A stretch of 64,000 nucleotides of DNA from Myxococcales bacterium (GTDB lineage: Bacteria > Myxococcota_A > Polyangia > Polyangiales > Polyangiaceae), in the NCBI GenBank assembly GCA_025359105.1, contig JANYHK010000066.1, forward strand, positions 1-64,000, written 5' to 3'. Both the position numbers and the translations under genes were made by a program. The notes beneath the pieces are model-generated. The model saw only the letters and a list, made by a program, of their open reading frames with translations, was not told the origin of the DNA and ran no database searches. Shown piece after piece: positions 20,009 to 29,256 of this stretch (the stretch's first letter is position 1; each line of letters begins with the position of its first letter).

Positions 20009-22846
20009 ATGCGAAGGGCGCTCGGTTGGTCCCAGCTCGAGAGGGAGGCGGAAGGCGCCTTTCGCGGCAAAGGACGCCTGCCCGTCCGGGCGTACTCGGA
20101 GTTTTTGCCTCCGCCGTTCGTCGGCATCAAGCCCTACCGCCTGTGGAGAGATCCCGACGTCGCGCAAGGCGAGGCGGACTTCGCCGTCAACGAATACGAG
20201 CAAGTGCAGGAGCTCGCCCCGGGCCTCACGCGGATCGCCGAGCACCTGATCGCCGAGCTCGAGAAGCTCACGCGCGGCGAGCCGCACGCCCTGTCGCGCA
20301 CGCTCCTCGAGGGCAACCCCGCCTGGCCCACCGAGCTCGCCGACGCCGCCAAGGAAGGTCGACTGCGCGATCCGCTCTGCCTGATCCTGCCGCTCGCCCT
20401 GTCGCGGACGCAGGACGACAAGGGCAACGCGCGCTGGACGCTGCTCGGCGCGAGCAACGAGGGCCCGTCCGCGCCGTTCTGGGAGAGCTTCGGGGACGAC
20501 GAGGACGACCGCGGGCGCCTCGCGCGCCTGCTCGCGTGGGCAGGCGCCGGCACGGTCGACGACGTCCACGTCCTCGCCAACCCGAACGAGGTTCCCGCGT
20601 GGCTCCACGGCCGCCTCTTCGGCGGCGCCCCCGACGGCGTCAAGACCCTCATCGCCCTGCGCCCGTTCGGCCAGCTCCCCTCCGCCGTGCGCAAGGCCTA
20701 CCTCGCCCGCACGCTCCGCCTCCTGCCCTCGCCGGCGAGCTTCGTCTTCTTCGAGCACCCCAGGTACAAGCAGCTCGCCGGGGAGCTCCCGGGCGCGACG
20801 CAGATCCCGCTCCTCCACCTGTTCCCGCGCTGCGAGGGCGGCTACGCGATCCGCATTCCGCAGTCGGGGTGGCTCGACGAGAAGGAGGCAGACACCGAAG
20901 GGCATCGCATCGTCTCGCGTGTCACACGCACCCATCGCTGGGAGCGCGTCCCGCGCGATCAGGCGCTGCACGAGCGCGAGGGGTACGAGGACCACGTGAG
21001 CGTCGCGCTGTTCTCGACGGACGAAGCGGACCTCGGCCTCTACGGCAAACCGATGGCGCGCAACGTCCAGATCTGGACGGACAGCTACCACCGCTTGCTC
21101 GACGGTCCGCGCGCCGGGCGACGCGACATCGAGCTCGCTGCGCGCGTCGTCCAGGACGGTGGACGCTACGGGTACCGTTTCGTCTTCCCCGCCATGCGCG
21201 CCGGTGCGCGCGAGCTGGTGTGGCACCGTCCCCTCGTCGCCCGTCGCGACGCGTCGCTCGCGATCTCGATCTTCGATGACGCGCCGCCGCTCGGCTTCAT
21301 CTCCGCGAGCCCCGTCGAGCCGACGAGCACGGGCCCGCGCGTGTGCCTGACGCCCCGCATGCTGTCCCGCCGCGGCCACCGCGAGGCGGCCTCCCTCTTT
21401 CCCCACGAGCACGGCCGGCAGCGATGGACGACGACGCACAACGCCCGCAAGCTCCTCGAGTTTCGGGAGATGCTCGGCGACAAGCTCTCCCCCGCGCTCG
21501 CGCGCGCGCTCCTCCACGCATCGAAAGACACCACGCTCGACGACTGGCTCGAGGCGCTCGCCGACGTCGCCACCGACGAGGCCGGCGGCGCGCTCGTGGC
21601 CGCATCATTGCTCGAGTGCGTCGGCGAGGACGGCTCCGTCGGGCCGCCGCGCACGTTCGACCGCACGGCGTCGCGCACGTTCGAGGAGCACGTATGGCGC
21701 ACGATCGCGTCGCTCTCCGAGGGCGAGTTCCGCCAGAAGGAGAATGCCGACGGCGTCCGCTCCAACGATGGCCGCACCGGCGGTCCAGCCGCCGCCGCCG
21801 CGAAGGTCGCTCCCGACGCGCGCCGCGATCTCGACAAGCTCGCCGATCACCTCCACGGCCGCTACGCCGTCCTCGCGAAGAAGCACGGTCTTTCGGACTT
21901 CGCCAAGTCGTACGACCACACGTTCACGTGGGAGACGGACTTCGACTACCCATGGTCCCTCGGCTGGTCGAAGAACCAGACCGGCGAGTGCCGCGAGCGC
22001 AACGTCGTGTTCGTCATCCCCGGGAAGAACCACGGCGAAGCGGTGATCATGGCCGACCACTACGACACCGCGTACATGGAGGACGTCTACGAGAAGGACA
22101 AGGGAGGCGACGGCCTGCGCGCAGCGTCGGCCGGCGCCGACGACAACCACTCGGCGACGACGGCGCTCCTCTCGGCGGGAGACGTCCTCTTGGCGATGAG
22201 CAAGGCAGGCGCCCTCGCACGCGACGTGTGGCTCGTGCACCTGACCGGCGAGGAGTTCCCCGCCGACTCTCTCGGCGCGCGCGCGCTTGCGCAAGGACTG
22301 GTGGAGGAGCGCCTCGCGTTCACCGGCCGCGACGGCGCGCCGCTCGACGTATCGAAGGTGCGCGTCGTGGGCGCGTACATCCTGGACATGATCGGGCACA
22401 ACACGGAGCGCGATCGCGACGTCTTCCAGATCGCGCCAGGGGAGGGGCCCGCGTCCGCGCGCCTGGCCGCGTACGCCCACCTCGCCAACGAGCGCTGGAA
22501 CCAGGCGACGGCGAAGTGGAACGAAAAGCCGCTGCGCCGCGGAATGGGGCGCGCGAAGCGCATGAAGGACGGCAAGGACATCCCGCCGGAGTTCCAGCAT
22601 CTCGCGCTCCGGGGCGAGATCCGCGCGGAGTGGGAGCCGCGCTCGGCCCTCTACAACACCGACGGGCAGGTCTTCTCGGACCTCGGCATCCCGGTCGTCC
22701 TCCTCATGGAAAACTACTACATCAGCCGCACCGGCTACCACGACACGCTCGACACGATGGCGAACATCGATCTGGACTACGCGGCAGCGCTGACCGCCAT
22801 CGCGATCGAGACGGTCGCCGAGGTGGCATGCCGCGCCGAGGTATGA
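20009..22846 (+). CDS. large protein with C-terminal M28 zinc peptidase domain
   Basis: A 945-residue protein without an obvious signal peptide. The last 300 residues form an M28 (aminopeptidase Y/S) domain with all expected zinc and catalytic residues: MADHYDT (His), AGADDNHSA (Asp), LTGEEFPADSLG (Glu-Glu), LDMIGHN (Asp) and GYHDTLDTM (His). The first 600 residues are unrecognised, with Trp/Arg-rich stretches. A GTG at 20000 is an alternative start. M28 enzymes usually remove N-terminal residues from peptides; the lack of an export signal suggests a cytosolic substrate or non-classical export. Follows the TPR membrane protein gene. Confidence 0.82.
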   Translation: MRRALGWSQLEREAEGAFRGKGRLPVRAYSEFLPPPFVGIKPYRLWRDPDVAQGEADFAVNEYEQVQELAPGLTRIAEHLIAELEKLTRGEPHALSRTLLEGNPAWPTELADAAKEGRLRDPLCLILPLALSRTQDDKGNARWTLLGASNEGPSAPFWESFGDDEDDRGRLARLLAWAGAGTVDDVHVLANPNEVPAWLHGRLFGGAPDGVKTLIALRPFGQLPSAVRKAYLARTLRLLPSPASFVFFEHPRYKQLAGELPGATQIPLLHLFPRCEGGYAIRIPQSGWLDEKEADTEGHRIVSRVTRTHRWERVPRDQALHEREGYEDHVSVALFSTDEADLGLYGKPMARNVQIWTDSYHRLLDGPRAGRRDIELAARVVQDGGRYGYRFVFPAMRAGARELVWHRPLVARRDASLAISIFDDAPPLGFISASPVEPTSTGPRVCLTPRMLSRRGHREAASLFPHEHGRQRWTTTHNARKLLEFREMLGDKLSPALARALLHASKDTTLDDWLEALADVATDEAGGALVAASLLECVGEDGSVGPPRTFDRTASRTFEEHVWRTIASLSEGEFRQKENADGVRSNDGRTGGPAAAAAKVAPDARRDLDKLADHLHGRYAVLAKKHGLSDFAKSYDHTFTWETDFDYPWSLGWSKNQTGECRERNVVFVIPGKNHGEAVIMADHYDTAYMEDVYEKDKGGDGLRAASAGADDNHSATTALLSAGDVLLAMSKAGALARDVWLVHLTGEEFPADSLGARALAQGLVEERLAFTGRDGAPLDVSKVRVVGAYILDMIGHNTERDRDVFQIAPGEGPASARLAAYAHLANERWNQATAKWNEKPLRRGMGRAKRMKDGKDIPPEFQHLALRGEIRAEWEPRSALYNTDGQVFSDLGIPVVLLMENYYISRTGYHDTLDTMANIDLDYAAALTAIAIETVAEVACRAEV

Positions 22847-22898
22847 CAAAAGCGCGGCGAACGGCGATCCGTTCCCGCCGTGGGGCGTAGAGGTCCGA

Positions 22899-23276
22899 AT
22901 GAGGCGAATCGTCGTGATCGTGGGGTGGCTGAACGCCGTGTTCGGCCTCGTGGTGGGGCTCCTGGCGGTGGCGAGTCCGGTGGCTGCCGCGGGCGCCTTC
23001 AAGGTGTCGGTCGATTCGCCGGCGATGCTGGGCCTCATCCGGATGTTCGGCGGGCTGCTCGCGTCGAGCGGCATCGTCTCCGCCGTCGTCGCCCGAGACC
23101 CCGACGCGCATCCGCTCCTCACACGCGCCTACGCCGCCATCCTCGTCCTCAACGTGGCGGCCGACGGGCTCGTCATCGCGTCGGGGGAGATGCGCTTCGA
23201 TCAGGTCGCCAGCGGGATGCTCCTCGAGCTGCTCCTCGCCGCCCTCCTCTTCGCCTACCGCCCGCACAAAGCCTGA
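22899..23276 (+). CDS. small four-helix membrane protein
   Basis: A 125-residue protein with four predicted membrane segments (near 4-26, 43-64, 76-94 and 103-120). The pattern RRIVVIVGWLNAVFGLVVG, then GLIRMFGGLLASSGIVSAV resembles DUF4345-type small membrane proteins. No function known. Starts 52 bases after the M28 gene. Confidence 0.6.
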   Translation: MRRIVVIVGWLNAVFGLVVGLLAVASPVAAAGAFKVSVDSPAMLGLIRMFGGLLASSGIVSAVVARDPDAHPLLTRAYAAILVLNVAADGLVIASGEMRFDQVASGMLLELLLAALLFAYRPHKA

Positions 23277-23309
23277 CGCGCGAGCCCTTCACGCGGCGCC
23301 GGTGCCCGC

Positions 23310-24404
23310 TCACTTCTCGAGGATCGACTCGACCTCGCTGTACACGCGCTTGCGCCACTGCGCGAGCGGCGAGTCGCCGGCGTGCAGGCGCGCCGTGTCG
23401 GCGAGCACCTGATCCAGTGGCGCGGCGACCACGTAAGGATCGTGCTCGACGACCGGCGCGGTCACGCCGGGGCCGACCCAGCCGGCCATGAAGTCCGTCT
23501 TCCCCGCCATGAGCTCGCGCACGGCGGCGTTCGCGAGGCGCGCGCCGAGCAGGCGGTCGAACGCCGTCGGTGAGCCACCGCGCACGACGTGTCCGAGCAC
23601 GGTGACGCGCGTGTCGACGTCGGGGACGACGGCGCGCATCTTCTCGTCGACGCGGCGCTTCAGGTCGTTGAGATCCATCTTCACGCCCTCGGACTTGAGG
23701 ACCAGGACACGCCGCTTGCCGGTGTTGCCGGTGTACGCGTGGGTCATGGTTTGGACGACCTGGTCGACGATCGCGTCGTCGCTCCTTCCGACCTCGCGGA
23801 CGAGCACGCAGTCGGCTCCCGCCGCGATGCCGGCGGTCATCGCGAGGTAGCCCATGTCGCGCCCCATCACCTCGACGAAGAAGGTGCGGCGGTGGGCGGT
23901 CGCGGTGTCGAAGATGCGATCGCAGGCCTCGACGATCGTGTTCATCGCCGTGTCGACGCCGATGGCCATCGAGGTGCACGCGAGATCGTTGTCGATCGAC
24001 GCCGGGATGCCGGCGACGAGGAGGCGGTTGCCGTCGTGCGTCGCGGCCCCGGCGAGCGTGCGTGCGCCGGTGAGCGAACCGTTGCCGCCGATGACGAGGA
24101 GGGCCGCGATCTTGTGCGCGACGATCTGCGTCCGCGCCGCCGCCTGACCCTCGGGCGTCGGGAAGACCTTGCTCCGCGCGGTGCCGAGCACCGTTCCGCC
24201 GCGTCGCGAGGCCTCGTCGAGCGCGTAGACGTCGAGCGGCACGACGCGGCCGGCCATCAGCCCGACGTACCCTTCCTCGACGCCGACGATCTCGAGGCCG
24301 AGCTGGGCGCCCACCCGCGCGGCGCCGCGGAGGGCCGCGTTCATGCCGGGTGCGTCGCCGCCGGAGGTGAGGAGCGCGAGGCGGTCCCTGGGCTTGAGGC
24401 TCAT
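23310..24404 (-). CDS. pfkA: ATP-dependent 6-phosphofructokinase
   Basis: A 364-residue phosphofructokinase, which phosphorylates fructose 6-phosphate in glycolysis. It shows the nucleotide-binding TSGGDAPGMNAALRG, the IGGNGSLTGA loop, the catalytic PASIDNDL, VMGRDMGYLA and HVVRGGSPTAFDRLLGARL. Two positions are unusual: the common GGDGS is GGNGS (Asp103 to Asn, E. coli numbering), and PGTIDND is PASIDND. The residue after GGN is Gly, as in ATP users. The metallophosphoesterase gene upstream stops 4 bases before this start, so the two are co-translated. Confidence 0.92.
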   Translation of the reverse strand: MSLKPRDRLALLTSGGDAPGMNAALRGAARVGAQLGLEIVGVEEGYVGLMAGRVVPLDVYALDEASRRGGTVLGTARSKVFPTPEGQAAARTQIVAHKIAALLVIGGNGSLTGARTLAGAATHDGNRLLVAGIPASIDNDLACTSMAIGVDTAMNTIVEACDRIFDTATAHRRTFFVEVMGRDMGYLAMTAGIAAGADCVLVREVGRSDDAIVDQVVQTMTHAYTGNTGKRRVLVLKSEGVKMDLNDLKRRVDEKMRAVVPDVDTRVTVLGHVVRGGSPTAFDRLLGARLANAAVRELMAGKTDFMAGWVGPGVTAPVVEHDPYVVAAPLDQVLADTARLHAGDSPLAQWRKRVYSEVESILEK

Positions 24405-24408
24405 GGGC

Positions 24409-25635
24409 CTACGATAGCCGAGGCCGACTCACCCGGTGCACGCGAAGCACGCTCTCCTCGGCGGGCACCCCGAGGCGCAGCGGGAAGCCATAGTGGCCCG
24501 TCCCGCGATGGACCCACATGCGATCGGTCCCCCGCGCCCAGAAGCCGTGATCCGGGATCTTGAGCCCGAACAGGCGCAAGAACGTCCACGAGAGGCCGAG
24601 GCTCACGAGGCCGACCTGCCCGCCGTGGGTGTGGCCGGAGAGGACGAGATCCCCCTCCCCCGCCGGCAGGTGCTTGAAGGCGCCCGGATCGTGGAGCAGC
24701 ACCACGCGGGTCATCCCCGGCTTGCGCGGGTGCTCGGCGCACACGCGCGCGAGGTGCACGTCGCGCCCGCGCCAGACGAAGTCCATGCCGACGAGCTGCA
24801 CGTGCCCCGCCTCGGTCTCGATCTCGTGCGAGTCGTCGACGAGGAGCACGATCCCGTTGTGTTCCATCGCGCGCGCCACGACGTGAGGCGCCTCGTGGTC
24901 GTGGTTGCCGTGGCACGCGAAGACGCGACCGGGCAGCGCCTGGAGCGGCTCGAGCGCGCGGAGGAGCAAGTCCGGATCGCTCTGCGATTCCATCGTGAGA
25001 AAATCGCCGGTCAAGAGCACCAGGTCCGGCTTCGCGTCCACGGCGCGCTGGGCGATCCGGCGCAGCCGCGCCACGCTCATGAACGGACCCAGGTGCGGAT
25101 CGGAGATCTGCACGATGCGCAGGGGCCGCTCCTCGCGCACGTCACCGCGCGGATGCGGGATCGGCCCGGGGATGTCGTGCTCGTCTTGCCATTGCCCGAC
25201 GACCAGATCGATCTCCTCGCGCTTCGCGGTCAGCGACTGCACGAGCCCCACCGCCGCGAGCGCGTAGGGCAGCCACGGCACCCACGGCGAGAGCCCGGCC
25301 GCCGAGAGCACGGCCCACGGCAGCGCGAGCAGCGTGCCGGCGACCATGAACGACGCCGGCCAGCTCACGAGCACACGGTAAGGGAGCGAGCGCATCCGCG
25401 GGCGTGAGAGCGCGAGGAAATTCAGGTACACCGCGACGTGCAGCGCCGTGAACAGCGGGAGCACGCGCGCGAACGCGGGCATCATCGCGACCGCAGAGAG
25501 CGAGTAGATCCCGAGCAGCACGCCGACGAACGCGGCGAAGGGGCGCGTCCGGCCGAGCAGCGCCACCGCCACGACCGTGAGCCACCCTCCCAGCGTGAGC
25601 GCGACGAACCAGTGCACGTACATGGGATGCATCAA
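24409..25635 (-). CDS. membrane metallophosphoesterase (YaeI/YkuE-like)
   Basis: A 408-residue protein with four N-terminal membrane segments (residues 1-120) and a calcineurin-like phosphoesterase domain. The metal-binding motifs are complete: SDPHLGP, LLTGDFL, GNHDHE, LLHDP and GHTHGGQVG. YkuE/YaeI relatives act on phospholipid-type substrates at the membrane; the substrate here is not evident. The two ATG codons at the start (25635, 25632) are equivalent. It precedes pfkA by 4 bases. Confidence 0.9.
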   Translation of the reverse strand: MMHPMYVHWFVALTLGGWLTVVAVALLGRTRPFAAFVGVLLGIYSLSAVAMMPAFARVLPLFTALHVAVYLNFLALSRPRMRSLPYRVLVSWPASFMVAGTLLALPWAVLSAAGLSPWVPWLPYALAAVGLVQSLTAKREEIDLVVGQWQDEHDIPGPIPHPRGDVREERPLRIVQISDPHLGPFMSVARLRRIAQRAVDAKPDLVLLTGDFLTMESQSDPDLLLRALEPLQALPGRVFACHGNHDHEAPHVVARAMEHNGIVLLVDDSHEIETEAGHVQLVGMDFVWRGRDVHLARVCAEHPRKPGMTRVVLLHDPGAFKHLPAGEGDLVLSGHTHGGQVGLVSLGLSWTFLRLFGLKIPDHGFWARGTDRMWVHRGTGHYGFPLRLGVPAEESVLRVHRVSRPRLS

Positions 25636-25705
25636 ACGGGGAGCCGGTGTCGTGCTCCGAGGCGCAACGTCCCGCGCGACCGCTCGATTTCCGTAGTCGC
25701 GTCGC

Positions 25706-27682
25706 TCACTTCGGGCCGACGACCACAGCTTTGGTCCAGCGCGGGCTCACGGCGCTTGCAAGCGCGGTCTGTCCCGGCAGCCAGAATGGCGGTGCGCTCG
25801 GGTCCAGCGTGCCGCTCTTCGCCTTCTGCTTGTCGACCGCGGCGATCCACATGTTCTTGCAGAGCGATCGCCCTTGCGGCAGGCACGCCGGAGGCAGCGC
25901 GACGCCCGGCGCCATGATGTGGCCGTACGGCCGCTCGCTCGAGAAGGCCAACCACAGGTACTCGCTCCCGACGGTCGGCGCCCACTGCGGCCACGTCGAG
26001 TTGCTGTCCGCGGGACCGCTCGCGTTGGCGAGCTCGGTCGTGACGCCGTCGCTGCGCCGGACGACGACGATCCGCCCGCTGCCGTTGATCACGTCGCTCT
26101 GCAAACGGATCGGCCACCACCCGGTCGAGCGCGTGAAGGCGACGAGCGAGTCGTCCGGCGCGATCTGAGGGAGCACGTTGGTCTCCGTGACGTCGAGCGA
26201 CGCGCCGAGCTTCGATGGGGTGAGGACCTTCGGCGCGCCCAAGGTGTACGTGCCCTTCGCGCTGTCCCAGGCGATCGACGCTTCGACGATCGACGAGGCG
26301 ACCGCGTCGTCGCCGAGATCCCTCACGTACGCCTTCGGGAGCGGGCTCGCCCCGTCGGGGTTGGCCATCTCGCTGTCGTAGGACGCGAACACGACGAAGC
26401 CGCCCGGCGACCAGTCCGGCTGCAGGAGATCCCTCCCGAGCCCGGCGGGGAACGCGGAGAGCCATGCCGCGAGGTTGCTCCCGAGCTCCGCGCCGGTGTC
26501 CGGATCGAGGAGCGCGAGGCGCACGTTTCCAGCGGCGTTCTGCGCAGCGGTCACGTCGGCCTTCGTCACGAGAACCGCGGCGCCCGTGGTCGCTTCGCTG
26601 GGATTGAAGGCCGCGTAGGTCCACTTGGAGCCGGCCGGCACCTTGGTCCCCGGCTCGATCGCCGCGGCGAAGCTCTTCTTGTCGGCGGCGGCCTTCAGCG
26701 TGCCCAGCGCGAAGCCGCCGGTCGTGTACGAGAAGCGCGTCCCGTCGCGCGAGACGCTGTGGCACGCGACGCACTGCGACGGGCTCCCGGGCGCGAACGC
26801 GCTCCCGGTGACCGGCAATACGGCGTTCTTCCCGGCGCCGACGTCGAGCACGTGCATCGAGCCGCTGCTCGACTCCCAGTAGTAGATGGCCGAGTCGTCG
26901 ATGCGATCGGTGGCCACCTTCACGTGCACGGGCGGGGACAGATGCAACGACGCGCCGACGCCTTCGACGACGACGGCCATCGTCTTGCCGGCGACGCTCG
27001 AGACGATGCTCGCCCACGGCACGACGTCCGCGATGGCCTCGCGGGTGACCGAGTAGACGTAGACATCGAGCACGTCCGCGGCGGTGAGGTGCACGCGGTA
27101 GGCCTTGCTGTCGCCTCCCGGCGTCCACTGGACCTGCATCGGCGGAATGTTGCTGGGGACGATCACGCCGTCGAGCGGGTACTCGATCTTCGGCGCGTTG
27201 GGCGGCGCCGGGTCGATCGGCGCCGTGCCGAACGAGCCCTTCGTGCCGGGGTCGAAGCCAGCCGGGACGATCTCGCCGGTCAGCTTCGTGTGGACCGTCG
27301 CGCTCGCCGTCCCCCCCTGCGCGCTGGCGTAGAGCGTCGACGTGCCGCCGCGCGTGGCGTTGCCCACCGTTCCCGGCGCCGTCACCGACGCGAGCGTGGG
27401 ATCGCTCAAGGTGACCGACGCGGTTGCGGTCACGTCGGTCTCTGCCGGCGCGCCCGCGCCCCTGGCGAACACCTTGAACGCGGCCGTCGTGGAGCCGCCC
27501 CCGAGGGTCGCCACGATCGACACATCGGGCGGCTCGACGCGAAGGACCACGCTTGCCGCGTCACCGGTCGCCGTCGCGTCGTCGGTGCCGCCATCGAACG
27601 CCGCCGTGTAGCCGCCGGGCCCTGAGCTCCCGCACCCGAACGAGATCACCGACAGCGCGAAGCAGATGACCGAAGCTCGCAT
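25706..27682 (-). CDS. beta-propeller lipoprotein with one CxxCH motif
   Basis: A 658-residue lipoprotein (start MRASVICFALSVISFGC). An Ig-like region (FKVFARGAGAPAETDVTATA) lies after the linker, then a fibronectin-like part (PNAPKIEYPLDGVIVPSNIP), then a TolB/WD40-like propeller. A single CVACHSVSRDG near residue 275 is a canonical haem c attachment site, suggesting one covalently bound haem, as in many multi-domain periplasmic lipoproteins of this phylum. The start at 27682 fits the signal peptide. Function unknown; electron transfer or surface binding are guesses. Confidence 0.75.
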   Translation of the reverse strand: MRASVICFALSVISFGCGSSGPGGYTAAFDGGTDDATATGDAASVVLRVEPPDVSIVATLGGGSTTAAFKVFARGAGAPAETDVTATASVTLSDPTLASVTAPGTVGNATRGGTSTLYASAQGGTASATVHTKLTGEIVPAGFDPGTKGSFGTAPIDPAPPNAPKIEYPLDGVIVPSNIPPMQVQWTPGGDSKAYRVHLTAADVLDVYVYSVTREAIADVVPWASIVSSVAGKTMAVVVEGVGASLHLSPPVHVKVATDRIDDSAIYYWESSSGSMHVLDVGAGKNAVLPVTGSAFAPGSPSQCVACHSVSRDGTRFSYTTGGFALGTLKAAADKKSFAAAIEPGTKVPAGSKWTYAAFNPSEATTGAAVLVTKADVTAAQNAAGNVRLALLDPDTGAELGSNLAAWLSAFPAGLGRDLLQPDWSPGGFVVFASYDSEMANPDGASPLPKAYVRDLGDDAVASSIVEASIAWDSAKGTYTLGAPKVLTPSKLGASLDVTETNVLPQIAPDDSLVAFTRSTGWWPIRLQSDVINGSGRIVVVRRSDGVTTELANASGPADSNSTWPQWAPTVGSEYLWLAFSSERPYGHIMAPGVALPPACLPQGRSLCKNMWIAAVDKQKAKSGTLDPSAPPFWLPGQTALASAVSPRWTKAVVVGPK

Positions 27683-27805
27683 GGCGACAGCGTACTCCGT
27701 TCGCACGGAGCGGGCACGCGACGGCTCAGGCGGCGCGCAAGGGCACGCGGCGTGGCCGACCCGCGCGCGCGCGGGAAATCGCGGACCGCGACGGCTGACC
27801 GACGA

Positions 27806-29113
27806 TCAGCGAGGCGGAGGCCTCCGGGCGACGATCACTTCGATCGGCCGGCCCTCGTCACGGCGTCCTTTGTTCTGCGGCTCGTGCCGGCGCCCCCGGT
27901 CGTTGGGGCGGTTCGGCGGAGCGCCACCGCCGCCGCGGCCACCACCACCGCCGCCGCCGCCGCCGCCGCCACCACCACCGCCGCCACCGCCACCTGCGTT
28001 CGGCGCAGAACCGTGGTTCGGGGGTCGATTCTGCGGCGGGCGATCGTGCTGCGATCGGTTCTGGTTCTGCCGCGGGACGTTCGAGCGGTTCTGTTGGTGT
28101 TGTGGCGGCCCGTTGTGCGACGGGGGCCTCGGGTGCTGCCCGTGCCCACCTTGCGGCGGCTGCTGGGGCTGCTGGGGTCGCCCCTGCTGCGGCGGAGGCC
28201 CGCGGCGCGGCGGCGCGCTACCCGGCGCAGGATCACGGCGCGGCGTCCACGCCGACGCCGGAGGCCCGCCGCGCAGGCCGAGCGCCTCGCGCCGCTTGCG
28301 CTCGTCGTAATTGGCGTCCTGAACGAGGCCCATCACGTGATCGGTGTTCACCACGCGGTGGGTCGACCGATGACGCCCGGTGAGCCGCGTGTCCGGCGCG
28401 AGCGCGTTCTGCTGGAAGAGGTCCCACATCTCCTCGGCATAAGGCAGACGCCGCGCGTGAGGGACGAACTGCGCGAGGAAGCGGTGCAGGTTGTCGACGT
28501 CGCGGAGGAGGAGCTTCCGCGCGTTGGCGTTGCGCGCCGTGTCGACCGACTGGGGAAAATCGATGATGACCGGTCCGTCGGCCCCTACGAGCACGTTGAA
28601 GTCCGAGAGATCGCCGTGGACGATCCCGGCCGCGAGCATGCGCACCACCTCGCGGATGAGGCGGTCGTAGATCTCCTGCGCGGCCGCGGCGTCGAACGCG
28701 ATGTCGGCGAGGCGCGGCGCGGGGTTGCCCTCCGCGTCGGTGATGAGCTCCATGATGAGCACGCCGTCGACGAAGTGCCGTGGCTCGGGCACGCGCACGC
28801 CGGCCGCGTGCAGCCGGCGGATCATGTCGACCTCGGTCGACTTCCAAGCGGCCTCGTCCTGCGCGCGGCCGTGCTTGGTGCGCTTGTCCATGGCGCGCTG
28901 GTCGCGCGAATTGCGGACCTTGCGCCCCTCGGTGTACTCGGAGCGGTGCTTGAACGTGCGGTTCTGCGCCTCCTTGTAGACCTTCGCGACGCACGGCACG
29001 CCGCCCGACACGACGACGAAGACCTGCGCCTCCTTGCCGCTCATCAGAGGGCGCACGACCTCGTCGAGGACGCCGTAGTCGAAGAGGGGAGCGAGTGAAT
29101 CGGGGATACGCAT
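27806..29113 (-). CDS. RIO-type protein kinase with Gln/Asn/Pro- and Gly-rich tail
   Basis: A 435-residue protein. Residues 1-270 form a RIO kinase domain: SGKEAQVFVVVSGG loop, VAKVYKE with the catalytic Lys, IVHGDLSDFNVLV catalytic loop and VIIDFPQSV metal loop. The insert YTEGRKVRNSRDQRAMDK is typical of the RIO1 flexible loop. Residues 290-435 are disordered: Pro/Gln/Asn/Arg-rich, then a run of about 20 Gly, then a basic end. RIO kinases act in ribosome maturation in eukaryotes and archaea; bacterial roles are less clear. The start MRIPDSLAPLFDYG (29113) is the family-like one. Confidence 0.88.
   Translation of the reverse strand: MRIPDSLAPLFDYGVLDEVVRPLMSGKEAQVFVVVSGGVPCVAKVYKEAQNRTFKHRSEYTEGRKVRNSRDQRAMDKRTKHGRAQDEAAWKSTEVDMIRRLHAAGVRVPEPRHFVDGVLIMELITDAEGNPAPRLADIAFDAAAAQEIYDRLIREVVRMLAAGIVHGDLSDFNVLVGADGPVIIDFPQSVDTARNANARKLLLRDVDNLHRFLAQFVPHARRLPYAEEMWDLFQQNALAPDTRLTGRHRSTHRVVNTDHVMGLVQDANYDERKRREALGLRGGPPASAWTPRRDPAPGSAPPRRGPPPQQGRPQQPQQPPQGGHGQHPRPPSHNGPPQHQQNRSNVPRQNQNRSQHDRPPQNRPPNHGSAPNAGGGGGGGGGGGGGGGGGGGRGGGGAPPNRPNDRGRRHEPQNKGRRDEGRPIEVIVARRPPPR
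27923..27994. repeat. poly-glycine codon tract in RIO kinase tail
   Basis: A tract of mixed CCG/CCA/CCACC units on the + strand encodes the Gly run of the RIO kinase tail. Prone to slippage, so its length may differ between strains or assemblies. Confidence 0.85.
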
Positions 29114-29256
29114 GCCGGGGTGGCGGGACCCTACTCGATCCGGGCGGGCAACGCCTGCTCCATGCGTCGAGAAAAGACGAGCAATCCGCAGCCCAGAAGC
29201 GCTGCAGCGCCACGATTGAGGCGGCAAACCCGTTCCCCCTCGACTACACTTCCGTC

